DNA from: Candidatus Omnitrophota bacterium
GTDB lineage: Bacteria > Omnitrophota > 4484-213
Direction of reading: 5' to 3'
Length of the DNA: 6,531 bases
Assembly (NCBI GenBank): GCA_030640885.1
Contig: DAOWIN010000039.1
Span: forward strand, 1-6,531
Position 1 is the first letter of the stretch. Every line of letters begins with the position of its first letter. This document shows, piece after piece, positions 1-6,531 of the stretch. Made by a program: the position numbers and the translations under genes. The notes beneath the pieces were generated by a model. The model had not been told where the DNA came from. It ran no database searches and worked only from the letters and a program-made list of their open reading frames with translations.

Positions 1-178
1 AAAGGTCTTTTCTAAACTGGCAGGGTGTAACATTTAAGAATTGGGTTATCTCAGCCGAAGAAATGAGTTCAATGTTTTTCTCCCGCAATTTTTTTAGATT
101 CCTCAAATACAAACTCAGCCTTTTAATTGCTTCAGAGGGAAAACCCTGCTTCTCCGTGTGGATTTCTTTTTTATTCAT
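1..178 (-). CDS. rex: Redox-sensing transcriptional repressor Rex, N-terminal winged-helix part (3' end outside window)
   Basis: An ATG at 178-176 opens 59 codons with no stop before the window edge. Rex family members are about 210 residues: an N-terminal winged-helix DNA-binding domain followed by a Rossmann domain that binds NADH, which releases the protein from DNA. Only the DNA-binding part is visible. It carries the family pattern in order: a Pro-Ser start to the first helix, an RL-x-x-Y-x-R-x-L helix (residues 20-28), ISS-AEI (39-44), and a recognition helix V-T-P-x-Q-x-RKDL (50-59). In well-known members this is followed by Ser-Tyr-Phe-Gly, and the one remaining base fits a Ser codon. 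Cys53 sits where Ala is common. The start is supported by an AAGGAA ribosome site just upstream and a strong promoter 20 bases further. Rex typically controls fermentative and respiratory NADH-consuming genes. The NADH domain cannot be checked here. Confidence 0.93.
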   Translation of the reverse strand, partial: MNKKEIHTEKQGFPSEAIKRLSLYLRNLKKLREKNIELISSAEITQFLNVTPCQFRKDL

Positions 179-196
179 TTGTTCCTTTTTTCACAA
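179..196 (-). promoter_or_regulatory. Putative Rex operator overlapping the rex transcription start and ribosome site
   Basis: On the plus strand the 18 bases read TTGTTC-CTTTTT-TCACAA. The known Rex operator is an inverted repeat, TTGTGA-n6-TCACAA, with an AT-rich centre. One half matches 6 of 6 positions, the other 4 of 6, at the right spacing. The site lies immediately downstream of the -10 box and directly abuts the start codon, so bound protein would block initiation. Autoregulation of rex is known in several bacteria. The weaker half coincides with the Shine-Dalgarno, so part of the match could be due to that sequence. Confidence 0.42.
182..187 (-). promoter_or_regulatory. Ribosome binding site of rex
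   Basis: AAGGAA on the minus strand ends three bases before the ATG at 178; its AGGA core has a four-base spacer. This is slightly short but workable, and it supports the ATG as the rex start rather than an internal codon. Confidence 0.65.
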
Positions 197-225
197 AGTG
201 TAGCAAAAAAAAACTTACTTGTCAA
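197..225 (-). promoter_or_regulatory. Sigma70-type promoter of rex
   Basis: Reading on the minus strand, a perfect TTGACA -35 box (225-220) is followed after exactly 17 bases by TACACT (202-197), which matches four of six -10 consensus positions. The spacer contains a run of nine T. Transcription would begin around 186-191, leaving a leader of only about 8-13 bases before the rex ATG. The position, spacing and consensus fit make this the clear promoter for rex, independent of the giant gene upstream. Confidence 0.8.
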
Positions 226-239
226 ATTTATTAAATAAT

Positions 240-250
240 TTTCAGTGAAA
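240..250. repeat. Short palindrome upstream of the rex -35 box
   Basis: TTTCA-G-TGAAA is a perfect five-base-pair dyad around a single base, centred about 20 bases upstream of the TTGACA box. It could be an additional regulator site, but dyads this short are expected by chance in AT-rich DNA. Confidence 0.2.
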
Positions 251-251
251 T

Positions 252-266
252 TCCGCCATCGGCGGA
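252..266. repeat. Compact GC-rich palindrome (TCCGCC-ATC-GGCGGA)
   Basis: A perfect six-base-pair stem with a three-base loop stands out as the GC-rich element of an AT-rich intergenic region. Palindromes of this CCGCC-loop-GGCGG form often occur as dispersed intergenic repeats in bacterial genomes. That reading here is an inference, because only one copy is visible. It is followed by only three consecutive T on either strand (one A intervenes on the minus strand), so it would be a poor terminator. Confidence 0.45.
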
Positions 267-301
267 TTTAATAAAGGCAACCCCGTTAGAGTTTATGTCA
301 A

Positions 302-340
302 GCACATTTAGAAATGTTCGCTTTTATGTTTCTTATGTGC
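302..340. repeat. Imperfect inverted repeat in the intergenic region
   Basis: GCACAT (302-307) pairs with ATGTGC (335-340), and the inner arms AGAAA (310-314) pair with TTTCT (329-333). The two blocks are separated by two unpaired bases on one side and one on the other, giving an 11-base-pair stem with a small internal loop and a 14-base terminal loop. It lies between the giant gene's stop codon and the rex promoter. It could be an mRNA 3'-end structure or a protein-binding site. No T-run follows it on the minus strand, so it is not a typical intrinsic terminator. Confidence 0.4.
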
Positions 341-352
341 ATTAAGAACTGG

Positions 353-374
353 AAAAAACCCCTTGAGAATCAAG
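353..374 (-). terminator. Weak terminator-like hairpin at the end of the giant gene
   Basis: Minus-strand CTTGA-TTC-TCAAG (374-362) forms a perfect five-base-pair stem with a three-base loop that includes the TGA stop codon. It is followed by GGG and a run of six T (358-353). The stem is short and the T-run is displaced by three G, so termination may be inefficient. No better candidate lies nearer the stop codon. Confidence 0.35.
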
Positions 375-3300
375 CAGTATTTTTCTCGATCGCCTCCCAA
401 ATATCTATTTTTTGATTATTACTCTTGCCACCACAGCCAAGAACTCCATTAGCCATAAAAATTTCAGCAAAAAATCCATTGGTATCTTTTATCCCCGCTT
501 TCGCAAGCAAATGCAAAAGAAATTCGTATTGAATATGCCAAGGGGAAAGATACTTGTATTGAGAAGGATTTAATCCCTTTTCTCTTATCTTTTCTTCCCA
601 TTCTCTTTTATCATATTTATCTTTGTGCAGAAATCCCATCTTGATATCCCCTATTGTGGCGTGCCAGCGCTCCGAGGGTGTGAAACAAGCTCCGCAGTGC
701 CCTCCGTTATTCATAGGACAAGTTCCTTCTCCGTTTATTTCCTTCAGAACAGTTGCCGGAATAATTTTTACCTCTTTAATCTTATTCTTCTTAGCCCACG
801 CTTTATAAATCTTTTTAGGATTAAGATTCCTACCTTCAATGCTTATTTCGCCGGGCATCTTCATCCTAAAATCAGGGGCAATCTCTACCGCACTGACTAA
901 AGAAAATGCCGCATCTATCCCCCCTCCTAATGTCTGACAAAATACCCGCATAAATATAAGATAAAGCCAAGGGTCCAAAGAAAAGGCATAATAAACTGTC
1001 GACAAAAACACCAATTCTTCTACTGCTGTCTTGGGAATCTCGGCTAACTGCGCCTTCTTGGGCCACTGCAATCCACGCATTGCCGCCTTAAATCCGCTTT
1101 TAGCCCCCCACAAAGTCAAAAATAAACCCCCAAACCACGCCTCTGCCGAAAGACCATAAAAAGGAGTGATAAAAGAATTGATTGACGCAGGAGTAAACAA
1201 AAGCAGTAAAAAGGCTAAAACCGGACCGCCAAGATGACAACTAATCAAAGAACGGCTGAATTTCTGCCAATGAAAATCCTTCTTAAAACTAAATTCTCTC
1301 CATTTTAGAGGATTTTTTCCGTAAAGCGGGGTAATATCGCTGGACAGATTACGGAAAAAGGTAAGTCCGAAAAAACCCGCGGTAATCCCAAAAACAGTAG
1401 CTAAATTCCAGAGAGGGTTTAAGGCAAGAATACCCATTGGAGCAAAAAAACCTAAAATAATCATTGCTGTATCTATTTTTCTTCTGCTCTGGGGCTTATC
1501 CGGAAAGAGAGATCCTAATTTTCCTTTTGCCTTACCGCCTAATAAAATCCCCGCGGAAAGAAGCCCCGCGCTTATTGCAAAGATAGTAATTGCGAGCTTT
1601 TCTCCCCAAGAAAGTCTTTCCCAATTAACGAGTTTCTCGTGTTGTTCGTTATATAAATTCTGCTGGACATAATCCCAATCCAAAACTGCGCTTTTCTTTT
1701 CTGCGATTATTTTAAATAAATTCTCTTTTTCACTGATTTGAAAATCGCTAACTTTGCAAATCTCGCCTTTGATATTATCGTTCTTCAAATAAGCAAATTC
1801 CTCTTTTTGTTTCTTTTTTAAATCAGTATGCGAAATAAGATTATACTGCCAATCAAATTCTTTGATAGATTCTTCTCCTCCGATAGTAATATCCAATAAG
1901 GGAATTTTAAATCCTGTTTTATGCTGGTAATGGACAATAGTGCCATCGGGCTGAGAATAAACCTTGAGCTCCTGCTCCCTCCCCCAATCCAAGACTTCAT
2001 AATTTGATTTTAGTTCCCATTTATCAACCAAATTGTCATAAACCCTCTCGCCGATAAAATCACCTTTCGGAGAATGTCTTTCATATCTCACTCCTACAAT
2101 CTTATCTCCCTCATAAGAAAATTCCTCTACTTCCTGCTCTATGCGACCTAATTCCTTGTGAGCGGTAAACCTTTTTTGCTTTATTCCTTTTTCATCAAAA
2201 ACATTTCTTTCGCCTGTGCCATCGGCACGCGCTATGCCGATTTTTTCCCACTCTCCTAAAATTCTTTCGTAATTTAGAATATTTGTATCTTGGTTATCAC
2301 AACACACAATAGTCTCTTTTATTTTATTGTAATCATCGCTGTATTCTCGCTGAACATCAAAACGGACATCCCCGTCGGCGCGCTGTTCAATAATGCTGCC
2401 GTCTCCTTTGGGACCGTCAAACCAAAGCAAAACATTGCTTTCTTGGGTTTGGGAAAAAGCGTAGTTGGTTCTATCGCAATGCCAATTAGCATCGGTTTCA
2501 TCAAAATAATTGTTTTGTTTATAAAGGAGCGTTTTGCCGTCAGGGGCAAATGTGGCAACAGTCTCGGGAAAACTGCCCAGCCAGAATTTAGTGATAATCT
2601 GTTTCTCGCCATTGGCAAATTTTATTTCATCAAAATGACGGCCCTCAGAATCAATTAACCAATTGCCATTTTCATCTTTTGCTTTGGCATTGAGTATCTC
2701 TATAAACTCTTTTTGTTGTTCACTCCATCTATAATGAGTTACTTCTTCTTTTGGACCACCTTGAAAGGAAAAAATCTTTTCCTCATATTCTTCAACTTGG
2801 TTATTTTTAAATAGTGTTTTAGCTAACGGTTTCATTTCAGCGCCGATTTCTTTGTCCAACCAATTACCGTCTTGTTTGAATACTGTGGATAATTTGTTAG
2901 AACCCTCAAAGCCGATTCTTTCCGGCGAACCGCCGAAACGAGAAAGGGTAATTTTTTCCTTTTCTTTTGAGCGCAGGTTTTGTTTATTTATTACATCTTT
3001 TCCATTATCATTTACGGCAATCTGCCAATGCCACAGATCCCCCTGCTTGTCAGATATTATCCCGCTGATTTCAGCCCCGTTTTTATAAGCAAGGGTTATC
3101 CTCTCTGTTTGCTTGCTTCTTACATTCTTATTTATTCTGCTATATCCATCCTCGCTGATTTCCGAAACAAATTTCTCGCCCGAATTATCCGAAACTGCTA
3201 CTTTTATGTTTGGACTATCGATGTCTATAGAAGCAAGGGTTATTTTCTTTATCTCGCCAGTATGGGGAGACTCGCCCCGAATATAATAGTTGCCTTGTTC

Positions 3301-6300
3301 ATCTATCAAGCGATTGCTCTGTTGATCAACAGAGCTTAAATCCCAGATAATTTTATTATCAGATGTAAGTATCCTTGATGACTGTTCAACGCCGTCTACG
3401 CGATTCAATAGAACAACCTGTTTCTTATTGTCATTAAATTTGGTTAAGTGGATAGGGTTACCCTGTTTATCTCTTAGCCAGTCGCCCTGTTCATTTATTG
3501 CTTTTGTTTCCCAATTTGTTTCCCCATTCAGTAAATTTACATTTTTGCTGCTGATAAAATTTTTGCTGATAATATTATTATAGATGTTTGTCTGTTTTGA
3601 GTTTTTGGTATAATCCTCTGCTGTTTCTACCCAATGTCCCTCACTATCAACTACGGCTGTTGTTTGCTGAACAACATCACCATCATACCCGCTAAGGGCA
3701 TTATTATTTAACATCTGTTTTAATTGAGCAATATTTTCAGTAATAAACGGCTTTGCTACGCTGTTTTCCGATGCTCGGTTAGAAGCAGTAGTTTTGATTA
3801 CAACAAGATTACGTTCAAGATCCAAGGTTTGCTTAATCCAATTGCCATCGCTATTGCAAAAACTATTGGACAGCAAAATTTCCTCTCCCGGCAATTGCGC
3901 AAAATATCCTGCATCCTTTAATTTTTCCTTTAGTTCGCTTAAATCATTTCCGGTATATCTTTTTATAACCATAGATACTGCGTTGCCGTCGCTATCAAAG
4001 ATTGTTCTCTGGACTGTTTCCTTTTCATAATCTAATTTATCCTTATATCGCTGTCCCTTTTCCTGCTGATGCCCCGCGCTCCAGCTTATAATCTCGCCTT
4101 GGACGGATTTAGTTTCACTCTCTATTAGCTGTTTTTGTACGGGGTTGTTAAATATTTTATCTACAATTGAGCCATCGGCTATATTTTGACTATGCTCAAT
4201 CATTCTGCCGTTTGGGGCATACTCTATATTGGTAATACTGGTTAGACTTTCTGCATTCATTATGGCGGCAAAACGCAGCTCCATATTTTCGGGGTCATTA
4301 TATATCTCTAAATTTCTAACCCCAGTAGCAGAATCGCTAATTTTGATTAGCGGGTTATTGCTCACCTTCTTTATATCGCTATTGTTAGGGTTGTTAATAA
4401 TTTTATAGCCAATTTTACTCCCTTCGTTAACTCGTTCTGTATATATCCATTTGTCTCTTGACATTTCCTGTTTTTCGGCGTCCCAGCCAATGCGAAATAA
4501 AGGAAAAAAATCATTGTCTATTTCATAATAAGTCTCTTCGGCGGTTTTTCCATCGTCATAAAATAGGTATTTAACCCGCTTGGCGACTGTATCAAAACCA
4601 TCCCAGTAAAATTCATAGAGGCGGTTTCCATCACTATCTTTTGCCCAACCAAACTGCGGCTCGGTTTCATCGCCAGGTTCATCAAAAATAGTTGTTTCTT
4701 CTATCTGCGTGTTATAATTCACTGTCTTTTTAACAACCATATTATCATCTACATTTGCCCAGCCCCAATCTAATTTATCTAAATACTGCCAATCAAAAAC
4801 GATTTTCTTGGTCATATGCTCTAAGGCAACGCTGTTGGCAGAATCAAAAACCTTTAATTTATCATTACCAAGATGATGCTCAATAGAGGAGTATTCATGG
4901 GGGTTAAGATTGTCAAAATATTTATATTCCCAATCAGAACGGGCGATTAATTCTCCATCCAATTCTTTAAATTCTATAATCGGATAGCGTTTAACAGGCG
5001 GGGTTTCATCTAATGGGTCAGGACGCATAATGCGAGTTATGCCCACTCCATTTTCGTTGTGGGTAAAAATAGCTAATTTATATTGAATATCTTCATTATG
5101 GATAACCCCGTTGATCATCTTTTTATGTGAAAACTCTAAATCTTGTTTTGCAGAAACATAAGGGAAATAAAAGTCGTAGCTTTTGCCAGCCATCAAGCCG
5201 TTGCTCTTCCATGGAGCCTTTGCCTGCTCGCCAACAAAATTAAGATAGGTATCTATATCCGGATTTTTCATATTGTATGGAGCATTTTTCTTAGCCATTG
5301 CTATCGTTGGTTCAGGTCCTTTATTTTCTGCTTGTGAGACGAGCAATAGAGATTTTTCTTGCACCTTTGGATTATTTTCAACAGGAGTATCTATAGCGGC
5401 AAGGACGGGCGCGGCAAAAACAGAACAAAGATAGATAAGCCCTAAACCTAAAGGAATAAACAAAGAAACCACTTTCTTTATCGGAAATCTCTCTGCCGAC
5501 TGCTTGACAAATTCAGTTAGATTTTTCACTAACTGATAGGCAGGTTTTTGCTGGTTGGTTTTATGTTCTGTTTTTGCTGTTTCTATTTCACGAAGAATCG
5601 CTTGTTCAGATTTGCCTGTAACGACAATTGTTTCCTTTAGCCAATCAGCCTGCGACCATTGTTTAGAGTATTTGCCACGGGCAATATCATTAATGTCATC
5701 TTCATATGAGTAGCGTTCACCGCGTAAAGAACGAACAATATCTTCCCGGCTATAACCCTCTTTCAGCATTGCTTCAACCCAGTAATCCTCTGTCTTTTTT
5801 TTCGGCGAGCTATCAAATAATTCCTTGAATTGCTCTGTTATGATTGTGCGGGCATCAGCGGTAAATATTTCCTCAAGTCGTTCTAATACTGGCTGATTAA
5901 GATTACCCCTTTTATCTATTTCTTTCATCGCTCCAAAAAAGGTGTGAAGCAGATGCGGTTCTCTTTCAACCCCGCTTTTAGCATCATAATAACCCTCGTC
6001 TTTATCTTTGAACGAAGCAATTATATTTTCTATTTCTGCTTTATTTATTTGGGCAGGGCTTTGTTGCTCTTTTTGTTTAAGCAAATTTAGAAGTTCCTCA
6101 AAGGAATCCCGAACATTCTCATTTTTGCTATTGAGCGAGGCGATTAGTTTTTTTATCTTGGGTTGTTTTTTTATTGTGTTTTTAGCGGAAATTTTTGAAT
6201 GTATTGTTTCACTCGCTTCGCAAAACGAAGTCGTTCTTGTCAATTCAGGGATTGTAAAAGGAGCATAGTAAACAGGTAAAAATATCAGAGAGGCAAAGGC

Positions 6301-6531
6301 GGCTTCGTGGGATAGATATTCAGCTTGGCTATTGCTGAAACCAATTCCTTGCAAAAGGGGTTGAGAAATGTGCTGAACGCCGGAAAGTGTACCGGCAATA
6401 AAAGCCGCTGAGTCCAAATGCATAGCCATCTTTTCTACGTAAATGTTTGCCCCTTTTTGGGTATTAACTCTTCTTGCCTTTTTTTCCAAGGCATTTATTC
6501 CATTTGCACGATTTCTTATTGCTTTAGCCCA
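370..6531 (-). CDS. Giant multi-pass membrane protein with DxxGNW-type repeats and a C-terminal Cys/His-rich domain; unknown function, 5' end possibly outside window
   Basis: I do not recognise a family. The frame is open from the window edge to a TGA at 370-372. Residues are numbered from a TTG at 6489 (2039 aa); 14 more in-frame codons precede it with no stop and no ATG, so the gene may be 5'-truncated. The first in-frame ATG is at 6429, and neither start has a strong Shine-Dalgarno. Residues 1-340 are charged and mostly helical, with a hydrophobic patch at 63-81. Residues 341-365 form a membrane segment preceded by KK and ending in an APVLAA-like stretch. Residues 366-1630 are beta-rich and polar, with repeated D-x-x-G-N/D-W turns (e.g. 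881-884, 948-953, 999-1004, 1272-1277). About seven membrane segments lie in 1631-1866. Basic loops (1653-1672, 1725-1745, 1797-1813) place residues 1-340 and 1870-2039 in the cytoplasm and 366-1630 outside. The turns recall YD/RHS or other beta-hairpin repeat proteins, but no RHS core motif is present. A scaffold, surface or envelope role is only a guess. Confidence 0.9.
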   Translation of the reverse strand, partial: WAKAIRNRANGINALEKKARRVNTQKGANIYVEKMAMHLDSAAFIAGTLSGVQHISQPLLQGIGFSNSQAEYLSHEAAFASLIFLPVYYAPFTIPELTRTTSFCEASETIHSKISAKNTIKKQPKIKKLIASLNSKNENVRDSFEELLNLLKQKEQQSPAQINKAEIENIIASFKDKDEGYYDAKSGVEREPHLLHTFFGAMKEIDKRGNLNQPVLERLEEIFTADARTIITEQFKELFDSSPKKKTEDYWVEAMLKEGYSREDIVRSLRGERYSYEDDINDIARGKYSKQWSQADWLKETIVVTGKSEQAILREIETAKTEHKTNQQKPAYQLVKNLTEFVKQSAERFPIKKVVSLFIPLGLGLIYLCSVFAAPVLAAIDTPVENNPKVQEKSLLLVSQAENKGPEPTIAMAKKNAPYNMKNPDIDTYLNFVGEQAKAPWKSNGLMAGKSYDFYFPYVSAKQDLEFSHKKMINGVIHNEDIQYKLAIFTHNENGVGITRIMRPDPLDETPPVKRYPIIEFKELDGELIARSDWEYKYFDNLNPHEYSSIEHHLGNDKLKVFDSANSVALEHMTKKIVFDWQYLDKLDWGWANVDDNMVVKKTVNYNTQIEETTIFDEPGDETEPQFGWAKDSDGNRLYEFYWDGFDTVAKRVKYLFYDDGKTAEETYYEIDNDFFPLFRIGWDAEKQEMSRDKWIYTERVNEGSKIGYKIINNPNNSDIKKVSNNPLIKISDSATGVRNLEIYNDPENMELRFAAIMNAESLTSITNIEYAPNGRMIEHSQNIADGSIVDKIFNNPVQKQLIESETKSVQGEIISWSAGHQQEKGQRYKDKLDYEKETVQRTIFDSDGNAVSMVIKRYTGNDLSELKEKLKDAGYFAQLPGEEILLSNSFCNSDGNWIKQTLDLERNLVVIKTTASNRASENSVAKPFITENIAQLKQMLNNNALSGYDGDVVQQTTAVVDSEGHWVETAEDYTKNSKQTNIYNNIISKNFISSKNVNLLNGETNWETKAINEQGDWLRDKQGNPIHLTKFNDNKKQVVLLNRVDGVEQSSRILTSDNKIIWDLSSVDQQSNRLIDEQGNYYIRGESPHTGEIKKITLASIDIDSPNIKVAVSDNSGEKFVSEISEDGYSRINKNVRSKQTERITLAYKNGAEISGIISDKQGDLWHWQIAVNDNGKDVINKQNLRSKEKEKITLSRFGGSPERIGFEGSNKLSTVFKQDGNWLDKEIGAEMKPLAKTLFKNNQVEEYEEKIFSFQGGPKEEVTHYRWSEQQKEFIEILNAKAKDENGNWLIDSEGRHFDEIKFANGEKQIITKFWLGSFPETVATFAPDGKTLLYKQNNYFDETDANWHCDRTNYAFSQTQESNVLLWFDGPKGDGSIIEQRADGDVRFDVQREYSDDYNKIKETIVCCDNQDTNILNYERILGEWEKIGIARADGTGERNVFDEKGIKQKRFTAHKELGRIEQEVEEFSYEGDKIVGVRYERHSPKGDFIGERVYDNLVDKWELKSNYEVLDWGREQELKVYSQPDGTIVHYQHKTGFKIPLLDITIGGEESIKEFDWQYNLISHTDLKKKQKEEFAYLKNDNIKGEICKVSDFQISEKENLFKIIAEKKSAVLDWDYVQQNLYNEQHEKLVNWERLSWGEKLAITIFAISAGLLSAGILLGGKAKGKLGSLFPDKPQSRRKIDTAMIILGFFAPMGILALNPLWNLATVFGITAGFFGLTFFRNLSSDITPLYGKNPLKWREFSFKKDFHWQKFSRSLISCHLGGPVLAFLLLLFTPASINSFITPFYGLSAEAWFGGLFLTLWGAKSGFKAAMRGLQWPKKAQLAEIPKTAVEELVFLSTVYYAFSLDPWLYLIFMRVFCQTLGGGIDAAFSLVSAVEIAPDFRMKMPGEISIEGRNLNPKKIYKAWAKKNKIKEVKIIPATVLKEINGEGTCPMNNGGHCGACFTPSERWHATIGDIKMGFLHKDKYDKREWEEKIREKGLNPSQYKYLSPWHIQYEFLLHLLAKAGIKDTNGFFAEIFMANGVLGCGGKSNNQKIDIWEAIEKNTA
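2860..3306 (-). repeat. Tandem 48-49-residue repeats inside the giant protein
   Basis: Residues 1062-1210 hold at least three units that each end in an ITL-A/S strand, at 1083-1086, 1131-1134 and 1180-1183 (spacing 48 and 49). The second and third units are clearly alike: both carry a D/N-G turn, then INK, RSK and an E-x-ITL strand at nearly fixed spacing (1119-1133 versus 1167-1182). Each unit looks like a beta-hairpin set joined by a D-x-x-G turn. The similarity is at protein level; the bases have diverged. Confidence 0.6.
3580..3939 (-). repeat. Pair of roughly 70-residue repeats inside the giant protein
   Basis: Residues 851-920 and 921-970 align from their first positions. Each has an S/A-x-L-K-x-x-L helix (851-857 and 921-927), a Gly-containing turn about 15 residues on, and then an S-D/E-G-N/H-W turn (880-884 and 949-953). 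The unit therefore combines a short amphipathic helix with the DxxGNW hairpin, unlike the all-beta units further downstream. Confidence 0.45.

Noticed and set aside
273..301. Second promoter with TTGACA at 301-296 on the minus strand
   Set aside because: No acceptable -10 box lies 16-18 bases downstream (17-base spacing gives GCCTTT). AT-rich hexamers appear only at about 20 bases.
370..372. TGA recoded as a sense codon, with the giant frame continuing
   Set aside because: No TGA occurs inside more than 2,000 codons, Trp and Gly use normal codons, and the sequence beyond soon meets another TGA and does not look coding.
892..1599. Intramembrane CAAX/CPBP-type protease, suggested by A-V-E-E-L-V-F-L-S at residues 1822-1830
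   Set aside because: The EE pair lacks the Arg expected in EExxxR, and the later His motifs are not seen in the remaining membrane segments.
2290..2658. Open frames of about 60-120 codons on the plus strand across 370-6489 (e.g. 2290-2658, 2980-3339, 6008-6268)
   Set aside because: All lie opposite or within the long minus-strand frame, lack convincing ribosome sites and give low-complexity hydrophobic translations typical of antisense shadows.
2620..3850. Short DNA repeats such as ccaattgccat as a CRISPR or other DNA repeat array
   Set aside because: They fall in frame on the Gly-Asn-Trp turns of the protein, are unevenly spaced and have diverged, so they reflect protein repeats.
1930..4692. 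RHS/YD-repeat polymorphic toxin
   Set aside because: The D-x-x-G-N turns resemble YD repeats, but no RHS core motif (DPxG type) marks a toxin boundary. The region is followed by several membrane segments, and the tail is predicted to be on the opposite side of the membrane.

Overview
The window is AT-rich, bacterial-looking and coded entirely on the minus strand. Most of it is one uninterrupted reading frame of more than 2,000 codons. It is followed by a 191-base intergenic region, and then by the first 59 codons of a second gene that runs off the low-coordinate edge. The second gene can be identified from sequence: its N-terminus carries the winged-helix signature of Rex, the NADH/NAD+-sensing transcriptional repressor. 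The large protein matches no family I can name. Standard-code reading is supported because the large frame has no internal TGA, ends at TGA and writes Trp as TGG. The host cannot be fixed from this window. A very long membrane-anchored protein next to rex in an AT-rich genome would suit an uncultivated lineage such as Omnitrophota, but that is a weak inference.

Layout, read in the direction of transcription (high to low coordinate). From 6531 to 370 is the giant gene. Its frame is open to the window edge, so the true start may lie outside. The product has a charged, mostly helical N-terminal part of about 340 residues, predicted to be cytoplasmic. Next comes a single internal signal-anchor-like segment (residues 341-365). 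A beta-rich region of about 1,260 residues follows, predicted to lie outside the membrane, with many D-x-x-G-N/D-W turns and internal repeats of about 48-70 residues. After it come about seven membrane segments (1631-1866). A Cys/His-rich domain of about 170 residues (1870-2039) closes the protein and should lie back in the cytoplasm by the positive-inside rule.

The intergenic region (179-369) holds a weak terminator-like hairpin overlapping the giant gene's stop codon, a larger imperfect inverted repeat and a compact GC-rich palindrome. It also holds a strong sigma70-type promoter with 17-base spacing for rex. Between that promoter and the rex start codon, overlapping the ribosome binding site, is an 18-base site resembling the known Rex operator (TTGTGA-n6-TCACAA, one half perfect, the other 4 of 6). 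This suggests that rex is transcribed independently of the giant gene and represses itself. A functional link between the two genes is not shown; they are adjacent on one strand but appear to be separate transcription units.
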